Notes: generated by a model from the letters alone, not told the origin. Counted from the first letter of the stretch, positions 8,641-18,100 are shown. The stretch is 64,000 nucleotides of DNA from Coneutiohabitans sp964457925 (GCA_964457925.1 CAYWGH010000018.1:1-64000); one strand, 5' to 3'. Made by a program: numbers and translations.

Positions 8641-9990
8641 TTACTCTCGGCGCAAGAGGTGTTTGCTTTTGCGAATAAAATCCATGCCGTTGTGCAGCAC
8701 CATGCCGCCGATGAGAAGAACGATCAATGCAATATAAATCGAGCGGACAACGGCCACGGCCCGGCCTTCGCTTTCTTCTTCGGTCAAATGCACGCGGCCA
8801 CGCGCAAAATTTTCTCCGGCGTTGGGATGACATGTGCCGCAGGTTTTCACCAAATTGGCCGGATGAATCATCGAGCGCTCGTCGCTCGACGGCAAAATGT
8901 TGTGTATGCCGTGGCAACTGCCGCAGTTCGCAGCCGACAATCGGCCGGAACGCAACGCCAAACCGTGATAGCTGTCGGCAAACGTCGCGAGGCGCTGGCC
9001 GCGCATGCCGTATTTTTCAACCAATCGTGTCGACGCATGACAACGGCCGCAGGTTTCAACCGCGAGATTTTGCGGCGAGGTCGGCGCCGAGGCTACTTGC
9101 GATGATTCAATGGCGTGCTCGCTATGGCAATCGGTGCACACCGGCGCATCACGCGAACCGCGCTCGACGGCCACGCCATGCACGCTTTGCGCAAATTCCT
9201 CGGTGACTTTGCTGTGGCATTGGCCGCAGGTTTGCGGAATATTGAAATGAAAAACCGGGGAGACGGGATTGTTGGCGGCGAAAATTTTATGGCTGCCGTG
9301 ACAACTGCTGCAGGTGGCGGCGCTATCCACTCCCGCCAAGGCCAAACGCCCATGCACACTGCGGCTGTATGCCGTTATCGGATCCTTGATCGGGATATGA
9401 TGCTTTTTTACCAATTCGGGATTGGCATGGCAGCGGCCGCAGGTGAAAGCAAGCTGGCGCGGATTGACAAACGAGAGAGAGTCCGCGTGTGCGCGAATAT
9501 CGTGGCTGCCGTGGCAATCGCCACAGGTGGGCGCATCAGAAGCAAAAGCGCCAGTGGCTTGGGCATGCACACTCTCTCCCACCTCAGCCAAGGCCTCGGT
9601 GTGGCAGTCGCCGCAAGCCGCTGGCGCAAGTTTTTCCGCGTGTGGAATTTCTTTCACATCGGCATGACACGTCACGCAATCAAACCCGGCGTGTACCGAG
9701 TTTTCCATCTTCGCAAGATCGACGTACAGCGAACGTTCCACGCCCGCACTATCGGTTACAGCCAATCCCGCATCGCCATGGCAGGAAAGGCAGTCGCTCG
9801 ACTCTTGCGCCAAGACCGGCGCAACAAAGCCACAACTCAAAAATAAAAGCCAGCGGCATTTTACAATAAAACTCCCGGTGAATCGCGCGGCGGCCGCGTT
9901 GCTCCGCCGGCCGCCGTTCGTCACTGGAAATTGAGATAATTCGGTTTGAGAAAAAAATGCTTGCAACAACCCAGCACGCCGATGCTCCAT
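8641..9990 (-). CDS. Membrane-anchored 11-haem cytochrome c
   Basis: Exported cytochrome with eleven CXXCH motifs: CLSCH, CVTCH, CGDCH twice, CGRCH, CSSCH, CGQCH, CTDCH, CGRCH, CGSCH and CGTCH. They are mostly spaced 30-45 residues apart and often followed by 'SVHG'-type distal histidines. A C-terminal membrane helix ('SIYIALIVLLIGGMVLHNG') and basic tail anchor it with the haems in the periplasm. The start is uncertain. The ATG at 9990 has GGTGG close upstream but gives a long polar leader before the signal peptide ('CRWLLFLSCGFVAPVLAQ'). An ATT near 9864 with GGGAG upstream could be the true start. The gene is 26 bp from the tetrahaem c554-like gene, so co-transcription is likely. Confidence 0.85.
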   Translation of the reverse strand: MEHRRAGLLQAFFSQTELSQFPVTNGGRRSNAAAARFTGSFIVKCRWLLFLSCGFVAPVLAQESSDCLSCHGDAGLAVTDSAGVERSLYVDLAKMENSVHAGFDCVTCHADVKEIPHAEKLAPAACGDCHTEALAEVGESVHAQATGAFASDAPTCGDCHGSHDIRAHADSLSFVNPRQLAFTCGRCHANPELVKKHHIPIKDPITAYSRSVHGRLALAGVDSAATCSSCHGSHKIFAANNPVSPVFHFNIPQTCGQCHSKVTEEFAQSVHGVAVERGSRDAPVCTDCHSEHAIESSQVASAPTSPQNLAVETCGRCHASTRLVEKYGMRGQRLATFADSYHGLALRSGRLSAANCGSCHGIHNILPSSDERSMIHPANLVKTCGTCHPNAGENFARGRVHLTEEESEGRAVAVVRSIYIALIVLLIGGMVLHNGMDFIRKSKHLLRRE

Positions 9991-10016
9991 CAAGCCACCG
10001 CTCCAGTTGTTTGGGG

Positions 10017-10562
10017 TTATTGTTTGGGCGTCGGATGCGCGATTTTCTTGCTATACTCGGCATAGTTGAAGCCCTTGAACGTCGGGCTTTCGGAATTGTG
10101 ACAGGTCACACAAAACTTCTCGTCACCGCCTTTTTTGAAACCAACCGTCTCGCCCTTGGTCTTTCCGCTGTCAAGATCCTTCATCACTTGCATCGACTTG
10201 TAATCCGAACCGGGGCCGTGACAGACTTCGCAGCCCACGCCCTCGCCGCCTTTGAATGTCGCAGCCAATTGCGCCGCAGGAACACCCGCTGCTGTTTCAT
10301 GGCATTTTAAGCAGCTCGCATCTTTTTGAGGATCGGCAATACCCTTTTTCTTGGCAATATCCAAGGCCGCGGGCGTCGCCAGGGTTGCAAATGCTTTCGC
10401 ATGTGCGCTTTTTTGCCAAATGGTGAATGCCGCGCCGCTTTTCGGCGTGAGATGGCACGCTTTGCAGGCATTCGCGCCGACATATTTAAATTTACTTTGC
10501 GCTGAAAGCGCGGCGGGCAACAACATCAAAACAAAAACTGCCAAAATCATGCGTTTCATCAT
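10017..10562 (-). CDS. Periplasmic tetrahaem cytochrome c (c554-like)
   Basis: Small exported cytochrome. A signal peptide (MMKRMILAVFVLMLLPAALSA) precedes four CXXCH motifs (CKACH, CLKCH, CEVCH, CVTCH) in an arrangement like cytochrome c554/c-prime family proteins ('YVGANACKACH', 'GVGCEVCHGPGS', 'FCVTCHN'). The ATG at 10562 is preferred because GAGG lies about 6 nt upstream; a longer start exists at 10589. It is the first gene of the minus-strand cytochrome operon running to 6190. Likely role: soluble periplasmic shuttle between the membrane cytochromes and a terminal acceptor. Confidence 0.85.
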   Translation of the reverse strand: MMKRMILAVFVLMLLPAALSAQSKFKYVGANACKACHLTPKSGAAFTIWQKSAHAKAFATLATPAALDIAKKKGIADPQKDASCLKCHETAAGVPAAQLAATFKGGEGVGCEVCHGPGSDYKSMQVMKDLDSGKTKGETVGFKKGGDEKFCVTCHNSESPTFKGFNYAEYSKKIAHPTPKQ

Positions 10563-10732
10563 GCTCGACCTCTTTCCATTTAGATTCATGAAATGATGTG
10601 CAACAAAACGTTTACGTTCAACACAAATTTGTCACCGCTAAAAAAACAAGATATTCGTAAAAAGCAAGTCTTCTCAATGAATTTCATCCCCTTGTCGTTC
10701 CTGATCCTGGCCAACAGGCCATTCGCACCCGT

Positions 10733-11749
10733 TCAAAACGCCAGACTCTGATGTGCTTCCGGTTTGTAGCTTTGCAGGGCCTTCATGTATTGCGCCCGTT
10801 CAAAGGCGGAGGGATCGGCGCTATTCTTTTGGCTCATGCTGCCCTGCATTTGCTGCACGGATTCGTATTCGTGCTCTTCCATCCAGGCCTGCAAGTTTTG
10901 TTCAACGCGGCGCAAATGCTCGATGCCGTAACGCAACAGCGCCGCGGCCATCATAGTGACGTTGGCGCCCACCATCAGCATTTTGACGACATCCGTGGCG
11001 TCGTGCACGCCGCTGGTGGCGGCCAAATCCGCCCGCAGGCGGCCATAGAGAATGCCGATCCACGTCAACGGCAAGCGCAACGCTTGCGGCGTGCTGAGCA
11101 AAACATTCGGGCGTACTTCCAGCGTTTCGAGATCGATATCCGGCTGATAAAAACGATTGAACAACACCAGCCCGTTCGCGCCGGCATCGTCAAACCGCTT
11201 GGCCATGTTGGCGAAGTTGCTGAAAAATGGACTGAGCTTGATCGCCACGGGAATTTTCACCGCGGCTTTTACAGCTTTGAGAACCTCGACATAACGTTGC
11301 TCGATCTCCGCGCCGCTGATCGACATGTCGCTGGGAATGTGATAGACATTCAGTTCCAGGGCATCAGCTCCGGCCTCTTCGATCAAGCGCGCGAAATCAA
11401 TCCAACCGCCGACGGTCGAGCCGTTAAGGCTGGCGATGATGGGAATATCCACGGCTTGCTTGGCGCGCCGGATATGATTGAGATAGCCTTCCGGCCCGAG
11501 ATGGAATTCCTGCGGTTGCGGAAAATACGTCAGCGCCTCGGGAAAACTCTCGGTGCCGTAGGTGAGGTGATGATTCAATTCATAGGTTTCGAGCCGCAAT
11601 TGTTCCTCGAACAGCGAATACAACACCACGGCAGCCGCGCCGGCATCTTCCATGCGTTTGATATTGCCGATTTCCTCGGAAAGCGGCGAAGCCGAAGGCA
11701 CCAATGGCGTGCGCAGCTTCATGCCGAGATAGGTTGTCTCCAGATTCAT
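10733..11749 (-). CDS. Dihydroorotate dehydrogenase-like flavoprotein
   Basis: TIM-barrel FMN protein of 338 residues, similar to class 1 DHOD but of the 'DHOD-like' type often found beside 2-oxoacid:ferredoxin oxidoreductases. Visible features are 'LRTPLVPSASPLS' at the N-terminus, 'IIASLNGST', 'ALELNVYHIP' (FMN-binding strand), 'IPVAIKLSPF' and 'LVLFNRFYQPDID'. The usual phosphate-binding end 'SGVHDATDVVKMLMVGA' is present. The C-terminal 50 residues are an extra polar helical tail. GGAGAAC precedes the ATG at 11749. It sits 79 bp after the PFOR gene, so the pair is probably an operon. A role in pyrimidine synthesis is doubtful; a redox role tied to PFOR is inferred. Confidence 0.8.
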   Translation of the reverse strand: MNLETTYLGMKLRTPLVPSASPLSEEIGNIKRMEDAGAAAVVLYSLFEEQLRLETYELNHHLTYGTESFPEALTYFPQPQEFHLGPEGYLNHIRRAKQAVDIPIIASLNGSTVGGWIDFARLIEEAGADALELNVYHIPSDMSISGAEIEQRYVEVLKAVKAAVKIPVAIKLSPFFSNFANMAKRFDDAGANGLVLFNRFYQPDIDLETLEVRPNVLLSTPQALRLPLTWIGILYGRLRADLAATSGVHDATDVVKMLMVGANVTMMAAALLRYGIEHLRRVEQNLQAWMEEHEYESVQQMQGSMSQKNSADPSAFERAQYMKALQSYKPEAHQSLAF

Positions 11750-11828
11750 TCTAAGTTCTCCGTAGCATTTTCGTAAATCGGGACCAGTTGATTTCTGTGC
11801 GTTGGGCGTCTGTGCAACAACTCACGGG

Positions 11829-14800
11829 TCAACTTTCAGTCTTCGATTTGCGGCTTTCCACCCCGCGTGCGGCCATATGCTCATAAAGCTTCCAGCGCAT
11901 GTTCACATCTTCCTGTGCTTCCTTCAGCATGCGCTTGGCGTCTTCCGGCCGGCTTTTGGTGAGCATTTTGAAACGATTTTCCATGTAGAGGTATTTCTCC
12001 AACGGCAACTTGGGCGCGGACGAATCGAGTTGCAGGGCGTTTTCGCCGTGCTTGGCGCGCTCGGGATGATAACGATAGAGCAGCCATTGGCCCGAATCCA
12101 CCGCGGCTTTTTGATTTTGCATGGCCGTGGCCATGTTGATGCCGTGCGCAATGCAGTGGCTGTAAGCGATGATCAATGACGGACCTTCGTAAGCCTCCGC
12201 TTCGAGAAAAGCCTTGAGCGTGTGCTCATCTTTTGCGCCCATGGCGACGCGCGCCACGTAAACATTGCCGTACGTCATCGCAATCAAGCCCAGGTCTTTT
12301 TTCGCGGCCGGCTTGCCGCCGGCGGCAAATTTCGCCACGGCGCCGCGCGGCGTGGCCTTGGACATTTGCCCGCCGGTGTTGGAATAAACTTCGGTATCCA
12401 GCACCAGGACATTCACATCACGGCCGCTGGCCAGCACGTGATCGAGGCCGCCAAAGCCGATGTCATACGCCCAGCCGTCTCCGCCGATAATCCACACACT
12501 TTTCTTCACCAGCATATCGGCGAGGCCCAACAGCTTTTTGGCCTCTGCCGCGTCCAAGCGTTGCAATTTTTTCTTGAGCAAATCCACGCGCAGGCGCTGC
12601 TCGTAAATATCGGCTTCGTCTTTTTGCGGCGCGGCGAGAATCGCGTTGACCAAATCCTCGCCGATCATATTCGAAAAATTGTGCAGCAACTGCGCGGCCA
12701 TATCGCGTTGCTTGTCGATCGCCAAACGAAACCCCAAACCGAACTCGGCATTGTCTTCAAACAGGGAATTTGACCACGCCGGGCCGCGGCCTTCGGCATT
12801 CGCCGTCCACGGCGTCGTCGGCAGATTGCCGCCATAAATCGACGAACAACCCGTGGCATTGGCCACGATCGCGCGATCGCCGAACAGTTGCGTGACCAGC
12901 TTGATATAGGGCGTTTCGCCGCAACCGGCGCATGCGCCCGAGAACTCGAACAGCGGCTCCTGCACTTGCTGCTGGCGGATGCTGTTCACTTTGATCTGGC
13001 GGCGATCCAGTTCCGGAATGGTCAGGAAGAAATCCCAATTCTCGCGTTCCTGCTCGCGCAACGGCGGTTGCGGCCGCATGTTGATCGCTTTGATGCGTGT
13101 TTCGGACTTTTTCTTGGCGGGGCAAACATCGACGCACAGCGCGCAGCCGGTGCAGTCTTCAGGCGCCACTTGAATGGTATATTTCATGCCCTGCCATTCG
13201 CGGTCGCGCGCCTCGCAGGCTTTGAACGTCGCCGGCGCGCCCGCGAGATGCTTCTCGTCATACGCTTTGATGCGAATCACGGCATGCGGACACACCATGG
13301 CGCATTTGCCGCACTGAATGCAAATATCCGGCTCCCACACCGGAATTTCGAGGGCGAGATTGCGTTTTTCCCATTTCGCGGTGCCAGTCGGGAACGTGCC
13401 GTCGATCGGCATGGCGCTCACCGGCAGTTCATCGCCTTTGCCTGAAATAATTTTGCCCAACACATCGCGCACAAACGGCGCAGCATGCGTCGTGGGCGGG
13501 GGCGGCACGGCAAGGTAACCGTTCAACCGGTCCGGAACTTTCACCTCAAACAAATGCGCCAGCGTATGATCGACGGCGGCGAGATTGATACGTACAATCT
13601 CCTCGCCTTTTTTACCGTAGGTTTCCCGAATCGATTCTTTAATCGCAGCTATCGCCTCCTCTTTCGGCAAGACCTTCGACAGGGCGAAAAAGCACACTTG
13701 CATCACGGTATTGATGCGGCCGCCCATGCCGCTTTCACGCGCCACTTTGGTGGCGTCGATCACATAAAACTTCAACCTTTTCTTGAGAATGTGTTCCTGC
13801 AGGCCGCGCGGCAAATGCTGCCAGGCCTCCTCCGGACCGTAAGCGCTATTCAACAAAAACGTGCCGCCTTCCACCATGCCGTCGAGCATATCATAGCGTT
13901 CGAGAAAAACCGGCTGATGGCAGGCAACGAAATTCGGCCGCGTCACCAAATACGTCGAGCGGATCGGCTGGGGCCCGAAACGCAAATGCGAAACCGTGAC
14001 CGCGCCGGCTTTTTTAGAATCATAAACAAAATACCCCTGCGCATAGTTATCCGTGTTTTCGCCGATGATTTTGATGGAATTTTTGTTCGCGCCTACGGTG
14101 CCGTCCGAGCCCAGGCCGTAGAACAACGCGCGAATCACGCTCTCCGGTTCGGTCGAAAATTCCGCATCATACGGCAGGCTGGTGTGCGTCACGTCATCGT
14201 TAATGCCGATAGTAAAGTGATTTTTGAGCGTATTCCCGGCAAGATGGTCAAAAATGCCCTTGACCATGGCCGGCGTGAATTCCTTGGAGGATAAACCATA
14301 ACGCCCGCCAATGACTTTCGGAAGATTTTTGATCCAGCCGTTGTTCATGCCTTCGTGCAGGGCGTTGATGCAATCAAGATAAAGCGGCTCTCCCAAGCTG
14401 CCCGGCTCTTTTGTGCGGTCGAGCACAGCCATGGTTTTCACCGTCGCCGGCAACGCGGCGAGAAAACGTTTGAGGTCGAACGGGCGATATAACCGCACTT
14501 TAAGCACGCCGACATTTTCGCCGCGCTGATTGAGGTAATCGACGGTTTCATGCACGGTTTCGCAGCCCGAGCCCATCAACACGATGACACGTTCCGCCTG
14601 CGGCGCGCCATAATATTCGAACAATTGATAACGTCGTCCCACAAGACGCGCAAACTCATCCATGGTTTCGTGCACAAGATCCGGACAGGCAAGATAATAG
14701 GGATTCACGGTTTCACGCGCTTGAAAATAGACGTCAGGATTTTGCGCGGTGCCGCGCAACACCGGATGATCCGGCGACAATGCGCGGCGGCGATGCGCCG

Positions 14801-15404
14801 CCACCAGGCCTTCATCGATCATCGCGCGCATTTGCTCATCGGAAAGCATGTCGATTTTCGAAACCTCGTGCGAAGTGCGGAAGCCGTCGAAAAAGTGTAT
14901 AAAGGGAATCCGCGATTTGAGCGTCGCCGCTTGCGCGATCAACGCAAAATCCATCGCCTCCTGCACCGAAGCCGAGGAGAGCAAGGCGAAACCCGTGGCG
15001 CGCGTCGCCATCACATCGCTGTGATCGCCAAAGATTGAAAGCGCCTGCGCGGCAAGCGAGCGCGCTGCCACGTGAAATACCGTGGCGGTCAGCTCGCCCG
15101 CAATTTTATACATGTTGGGAATCATCAGCAGAAGCCCCTGCGACGAGGTGAACGTCGTCGTCAAAGCGCCGGCTTGCAAGGAACCGTGTACCGCGCCGGC
15201 GGCGCCCGCTTCACTTTGCATTTCCACAACAGAGGGAACGATACCCCACAAATTCGGATTGTGTTCCGAGGCCCAGGCATCCGCCCATTCGCCCATCGGC
15301 GAAGACGGGGTGATCGGATAAATCGCGATGACTTCATTCACGCGGAACGCCACGTGTGCAACGGCTTCATTACCGTCGATGGTTTGAAAATTTTTCGTTT
15401 TCAT
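11829..15404 (-). CDS. nifJ: Pyruvate:ferredoxin (flavodoxin) oxidoreductase
   Basis: Single-chain PFOR of 1191 residues, the normal length for the family. It catalyses CoA-dependent oxidation of pyruvate to acetyl-CoA and CO2, reducing ferredoxin or flavodoxin. The N-terminal domain has 'GNEAVAHVAFRVNEVIAIYPITPSSPMGE' split over residues 10-40. The central domain carries two [4Fe-4S] motifs, CIQCGKCAMVCP and CTGCALCVDVCP. The C-terminal TPP domain has 'CAGCGETPYIKL', 'ATGCSSIYGG' and the Mg-TPP motif 'GGDGWAYDIGFGGLDH'. The start MKTKNFQTIDGNEA is the expected family start. A weak sigma-54-like element lies upstream at 15464-15478. Its presence suggests fermentative or microaerobic carbon metabolism alongside the respiratory genes. 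Confidence 0.95.
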   Translation of the reverse strand: MKTKNFQTIDGNEAVAHVAFRVNEVIAIYPITPSSPMGEWADAWASEHNPNLWGIVPSVVEMQSEAGAAGAVHGSLQAGALTTTFTSSQGLLLMIPNMYKIAGELTATVFHVAARSLAAQALSIFGDHSDVMATRATGFALLSSASVQEAMDFALIAQAATLKSRIPFIHFFDGFRTSHEVSKIDMLSDEQMRAMIDEGLVAAHRRRALSPDHPVLRGTAQNPDVYFQARETVNPYYLACPDLVHETMDEFARLVGRRYQLFEYYGAPQAERVIVLMGSGCETVHETVDYLNQRGENVGVLKVRLYRPFDLKRFLAALPATVKTMAVLDRTKEPGSLGEPLYLDCINALHEGMNNGWIKNLPKVIGGRYGLSSKEFTPAMVKGIFDHLAGNTLKNHFTIGINDDVTHTSLPYDAEFSTEPESVIRALFYGLGSDGTVGANKNSIKIIGENTDNYAQGYFVYDSKKAGAVTVSHLRFGPQPIRSTYLVTRPNFVACHQPVFLERYDMLDGMVEGGTFLLNSAYGPEEAWQHLPRGLQEHILKKRLKFYVIDATKVARESGMGGRINTVMQVCFFALSKVLPKEEAIAAIKESIRETYGKKGEEIVRINLAAVDHTLAHLFEVKVPDRLNGYLAVPPPPTTHAAPFVRDVLGKIISGKGDELPVSAMPIDGTFPTGTAKWEKRNLALEIPVWEPDICIQCGKCAMVCPHAVIRIKAYDEKHLAGAPATFKACEARDREWQGMKYTIQVAPEDCTGCALCVDVCPAKKKSETRIKAINMRPQPPLREQERENWDFFLTIPELDRRQIKVNSIRQQQVQEPLFEFSGACAGCGETPYIKLVTQLFGDRAIVANATGCSSIYGGNLPTTPWTANAEGRGPAWSNSLFEDNAEFGLGFRLAIDKQRDMAAQLLHNFSNMIGEDLVNAILAAPQKDEADIYEQRLRVDLLKKKLQRLDAAEAKKLLGLADMLVKKSVWIIGGDGWAYDIGFGGLDHVLASGRDVNVLVLDTEVYSNTGGQMSKATPRGAVAKFAAGGKPAAKKDLGLIAMTYGNVYVARVAMGAKDEHTLKAFLEAEAYEGPSLIIAYSHCIAHGINMATAMQNQKAAVDSGQWLLYRYHPERAKHGENALQLDSSAPKLPLEKYLYMENRFKMLTKSRPEDAKRMLKEAQEDVNMRWKLYEHMAARGVESRKSKTES

Positions 15405-15463
15405 GTTTACGCTTCAAGAGCCGTGGAATATTGAGACACCTGGTAATTTTTGGCGGAAGCATT

Positions 15464-15478
15464 GCATCTTAAATGCCA
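15464..15478 (-). promoter_or_regulatory. nifJ: Possible sigma-54-like promoter upstream of PFOR
   Basis: The minus strand reads TGGCAT-TTAAG-ATGC, keeping the GG-N10-GC spacing of -24/-12 promoters but deviating at the last base of the -24 box and the first base of the -12 box. It lies 60 nt before the start codon. Supported only by motif similarity and the presence of a sigma-54 activator in the window. Confidence 0.3.
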
Positions 15479-15777
15479 AACAGAGTTTACCCCAAAAAAT
15501 CCGGCTTAGAAGCCTGTAATTTCATGGATTGAGTCATCTCTGTCCCAGTGGCGTAATCGTAGATAATTCTTTAGTTTGGGAAAAGAGGTGAGAGGTTTTC
15601 TCAAATTTGATAGGATAACAGGAGAGTAGATTCTGCTTTCGGCGGTGAAGGAAAATCGGAAGGTTACGAAGCGGCGAGTATAGAAGTGAGTTTTGCCTCA
15701 ACAGGCATCTCTGTGGCGCACCTTCAGAATGCAATGACTCAAAAATTTCTTCTGAATGTCTTGATCATTTCTCGAGT
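15479..15777. other. Intergenic region, no gene seen
   Basis: The spacer between the transporter (downstream end) and PFOR (upstream end) has only short frames without protein features. Apart from the inverted repeat just beyond it and the PFOR promoter side, nothing was recognised. Confidence 0.4.
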
Positions 15778-15830
15778 ACCGCGAATAAACGCGAATACGC
15801 ACGAACTCTTAATTCGCGTTTATTCGCGGT
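15778..15830. repeat. Perfect 19-bp inverted repeat (hairpin), possible terminator
   Basis: Arms ACCGCGAATAAACGCGAAT (15778-15796) and its exact complement (15812-15830) enclose a 15-nt loop. It lies 37 bp beyond the stop codon of the minus-strand transporter, where it could act as a terminator or 3' stabilising hairpin. No U tract follows. Its built-in repetition (CGCGAATAAACGCGAAT) resembles dispersed intergenic repeats. Confidence 0.75.
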
Positions 15831-15867
15831 TTGAGATATGGAGATCGTTTCTCGCGGACGCACCAAT

Positions 15868-17508
15868 TCACAGTAACAACGCCAGCAACACTTGCGCGAA
15901 GACAATCTTGGCAATCATTGCCATCGGATAAACCGAGGCGTAGCCGATATTGGGAATATCGTTGCGCGTTTGTTCCAGCGCAAAGCCCAGCACCGCGGGT
16001 TGCGTTTGCAGGCCGGAGAGCACGCCGATGAGCAGGCTCATGGGAATTTTCAACAAGCGATGACCGAGCCACAACGTCGCGAGCGCCACAGCAATAGTAA
16101 TACTCGCGCCCGCCAGAAAAATAGCCAGGCCATTGCCCTGCGTCAACGTGGAGAAAAAAGCATAGCCCGAACGTGTGCCAATGCCGGCAAGAAAAAGAAT
16201 CAAACCGATTTGGCGCAAGGTGAGATTGGCGCTATACGGCATGCTCCACACCAACGGCCCGGTGCGCCGCAACGTTCCCAAAATCATTGCCACGACCAAA
16301 GGGCCGCCGGCGAACCCGAGTTTGATAATCACGCCTCCCGGCAGCGGAATCGGCACGAGTCCCAGCAACAAGCCCAGCGCCAACCCGAGACTGAAAGTCA
16401 GAATATCGATCTCGCTCAACGCGCGATACGAATCTCCGAAAAACGCGCTAACGGCCTGCATGTGATTGCGGCGAGTGAGAACGCGGATGCGGTCGCCCAA
16501 TTCCAACACCGTATCGCCGTGCGGCAAAAATTCGAGATCGCCGCGGCGCACGCGCGTGATAATCGCGCCGTATTGCTGCGGCAAATTGAGGTCGCGTAAA
16601 CGATGCCCGGCAATTTGAGGATTGGATACGAAAATACGTCGATAATCAAGCTGCGTGCGGTCGAGGTCGATGCGTTCGTTGCTCACCTCGCCCAACTGCG
16701 CCGTCACCCGCTCCAAATCTTCAAGCGTGCCGACCGCGCTGACGAGATCACCCACTTGAAATTGCGTCTCATCATTCGCCAATGAGAGTTGGCCGTCTCT
16801 TTGCATCCGGCCAAAAACAACTTTCCATTGCTGCTGCGCGCGCAGTTTATCGAGCGGCAATCCGGAAACGCGAGGGTTGGTCACGCGAATCGTGCGGTTT
16901 TGCAACCAGGCTGTGCCGGCGCCCAACTCGCGCAAGCTCTTGGCTTCACCAGCATAGTCTATTCGCCACAGGCGCTGCGCCAGGTAAATCGCCAAAATCA
17001 TTCCCACCACGCCCACCGGATAGGCGATGGAGTAACCGACCACCGGCTCTGTGAGCATACTTTGACTCTGGCCGCTGCCTTTGACATAATCCAACACACC
17101 CGCAAGCGCCGGCGTGTTCGTCAAGCTGCCGGCGTAGAGTCCCGCGGTCAACGCCGGTGACAAATTAAGCAGATGATGCGTCAGCAGCGTCAACAACATG
17201 GCCAAGACGAGCATGCCGAGAACCAGCAGATTATCTCGCACGCCGCTGCGCCGGAAAGAGGCAAAAAATCCCGGCCCGCTGCTCATGCCAATGGTATAAA
17301 CGAAAAGCACCAGGCCGAGCAGGTAAATGATTTCAGGAAGCTTGAGATCGGGATGCAGCGCGCCAAAGGCCAGGCCGACAAACAACACCGCCGCCACGCC
17401 CAGGCTGCTGCCGCGAATTTTGACATGCCCCAGCGGAAAACCGATGGCAGCCACGAGAAAAAGCAATAGCAACGGCTGCTCGCGCAGAAGTTCGATAAGT
17501 TCATTCAT
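15868..17508 (-). CDS. AspT/YidE/YbjL-family transporter with two TrkA-C domains
   Basis: Membrane protein of 546 residues with the family's symmetric plan. An N-terminal block of about five helices (residues 1-175) precedes two RCK/TrkA-C-like cytoplasmic domains (about 200-270 and 285-370; note 'FQVGDLVSAVGTLEDLERV' and 'LELGDRIRVLTRRNHM'). A second block of about six helices ends the protein. 'GLYAGSLTNTPALAGVLDY' and 'GVLSGLQTQPAVLGFA' are the paired conserved signatures of the AspT/YidE/YbjL antiporter duplication. Family members exchange carboxylates such as aspartate and alanine; the substrate here is unknown. It is transcribed alone, ending at a 19-bp inverted repeat. Confidence 0.85.
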   Translation of the reverse strand: MNELIELLREQPLLLLFLVAAIGFPLGHVKIRGSSLGVAAVLFVGLAFGALHPDLKLPEIIYLLGLVLFVYTIGMSSGPGFFASFRRSGVRDNLLVLGMLVLAMLLTLLTHHLLNLSPALTAGLYAGSLTNTPALAGVLDYVKGSGQSQSMLTEPVVGYSIAYPVGVVGMILAIYLAQRLWRIDYAGEAKSLRELGAGTAWLQNRTIRVTNPRVSGLPLDKLRAQQQWKVVFGRMQRDGQLSLANDETQFQVGDLVSAVGTLEDLERVTAQLGEVSNERIDLDRTQLDYRRIFVSNPQIAGHRLRDLNLPQQYGAIITRVRRGDLEFLPHGDTVLELGDRIRVLTRRNHMQAVSAFFGDSYRALSEIDILTFSLGLALGLLLGLVPIPLPGGVIIKLGFAGGPLVVAMILGTLRRTGPLVWSMPYSANLTLRQIGLILFLAGIGTRSGYAFFSTLTQGNGLAIFLAGASITIAVALATLWLGHRLLKIPMSLLIGVLSGLQTQPAVLGFALEQTRNDIPNIGYASVYPMAMIAKIVFAQVLLALLL

Positions 17509-17598
17509 AATCTATTTGGCGCGCGGTGGGCAGAGATTTCAAGATATGAAGTTTGAATGAGGTTGGGCCGGTTTGAAAAACACTGCCATTGAGCAACA

Positions 17599-18045
17599 TC
17601 AATACCGAATGCCGTGTTCAACATGGAACTTCAACAGCGTAAGCGCCTCGCCCCAGCCGGCGGCGCAATTCAACATGGCGCGCAGCCCGCTGGCAGTATC
17701 GTGATAGCCGAACTCGCGCAGCCGGATGATGGTTCCGCCCGCTGTTGGTTCGAAGTTTATCTCGACCGTCGTTGCATAAGTCGCGTTATCCGGTCGCCAC
17801 TGAAAGACAAAGCGTTCCGGGCGCTTGGCTTCGAGAATCGTACCGCCGTCTTCGCCTGAGATTCTATCGGGTCCCCAATCTTGCCAGCGAAAGCGAATCT
17901 CGCCGCCGGGCCAGGAATCGACCGTCGCGCCGGCAGTGAACCAAGCATCAAGGCCCTGCGCGGTGGCAATGGCATCGTACACGCGCTCCGGACTCGCACG
18001 CACGAAGGCGGCGTGATGGATTTCATCATTGAGGAGGGCGGGCAT
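17599..18045 (-). CDS. SRPBCC/AHSA1-domain protein
   Basis: A protein of 148 residues with the Aha1/SRPBCC (START-like) pattern: 'FVRASPERVYDAIATAQGLDAWF', then 'WPGGEIRFRW', 'RPERFVFQW', 'TTVEINFEPTAGGTIIRL' and the closing helix 'NCAAGWGEALTLLKFHVEHG'. These domains form a hydrophobic ligand pocket. Members range from Hsp90 co-chaperone-like domains to stress or polyketide-related proteins, so no substrate can be assigned. It sits alone between the transporter and a palindromic repeat cluster. Confidence 0.8.
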   Translation of the reverse strand: MPALLNDEIHHAAFVRASPERVYDAIATAQGLDAWFTAGATVDSWPGGEIRFRWQDWGPDRISGEDGGTILEAKRPERFVFQWRPDNATYATTVEINFEPTAGGTIIRLREFGYHDTASGLRAMLNCAAGWGEALTLLKFHVEHGIRY

Positions 18046-18100
18046 ATTTTTCTGTGAAAATTATTACTGTAACGTTACGTTGAAAATCGATGGCCGCCTG

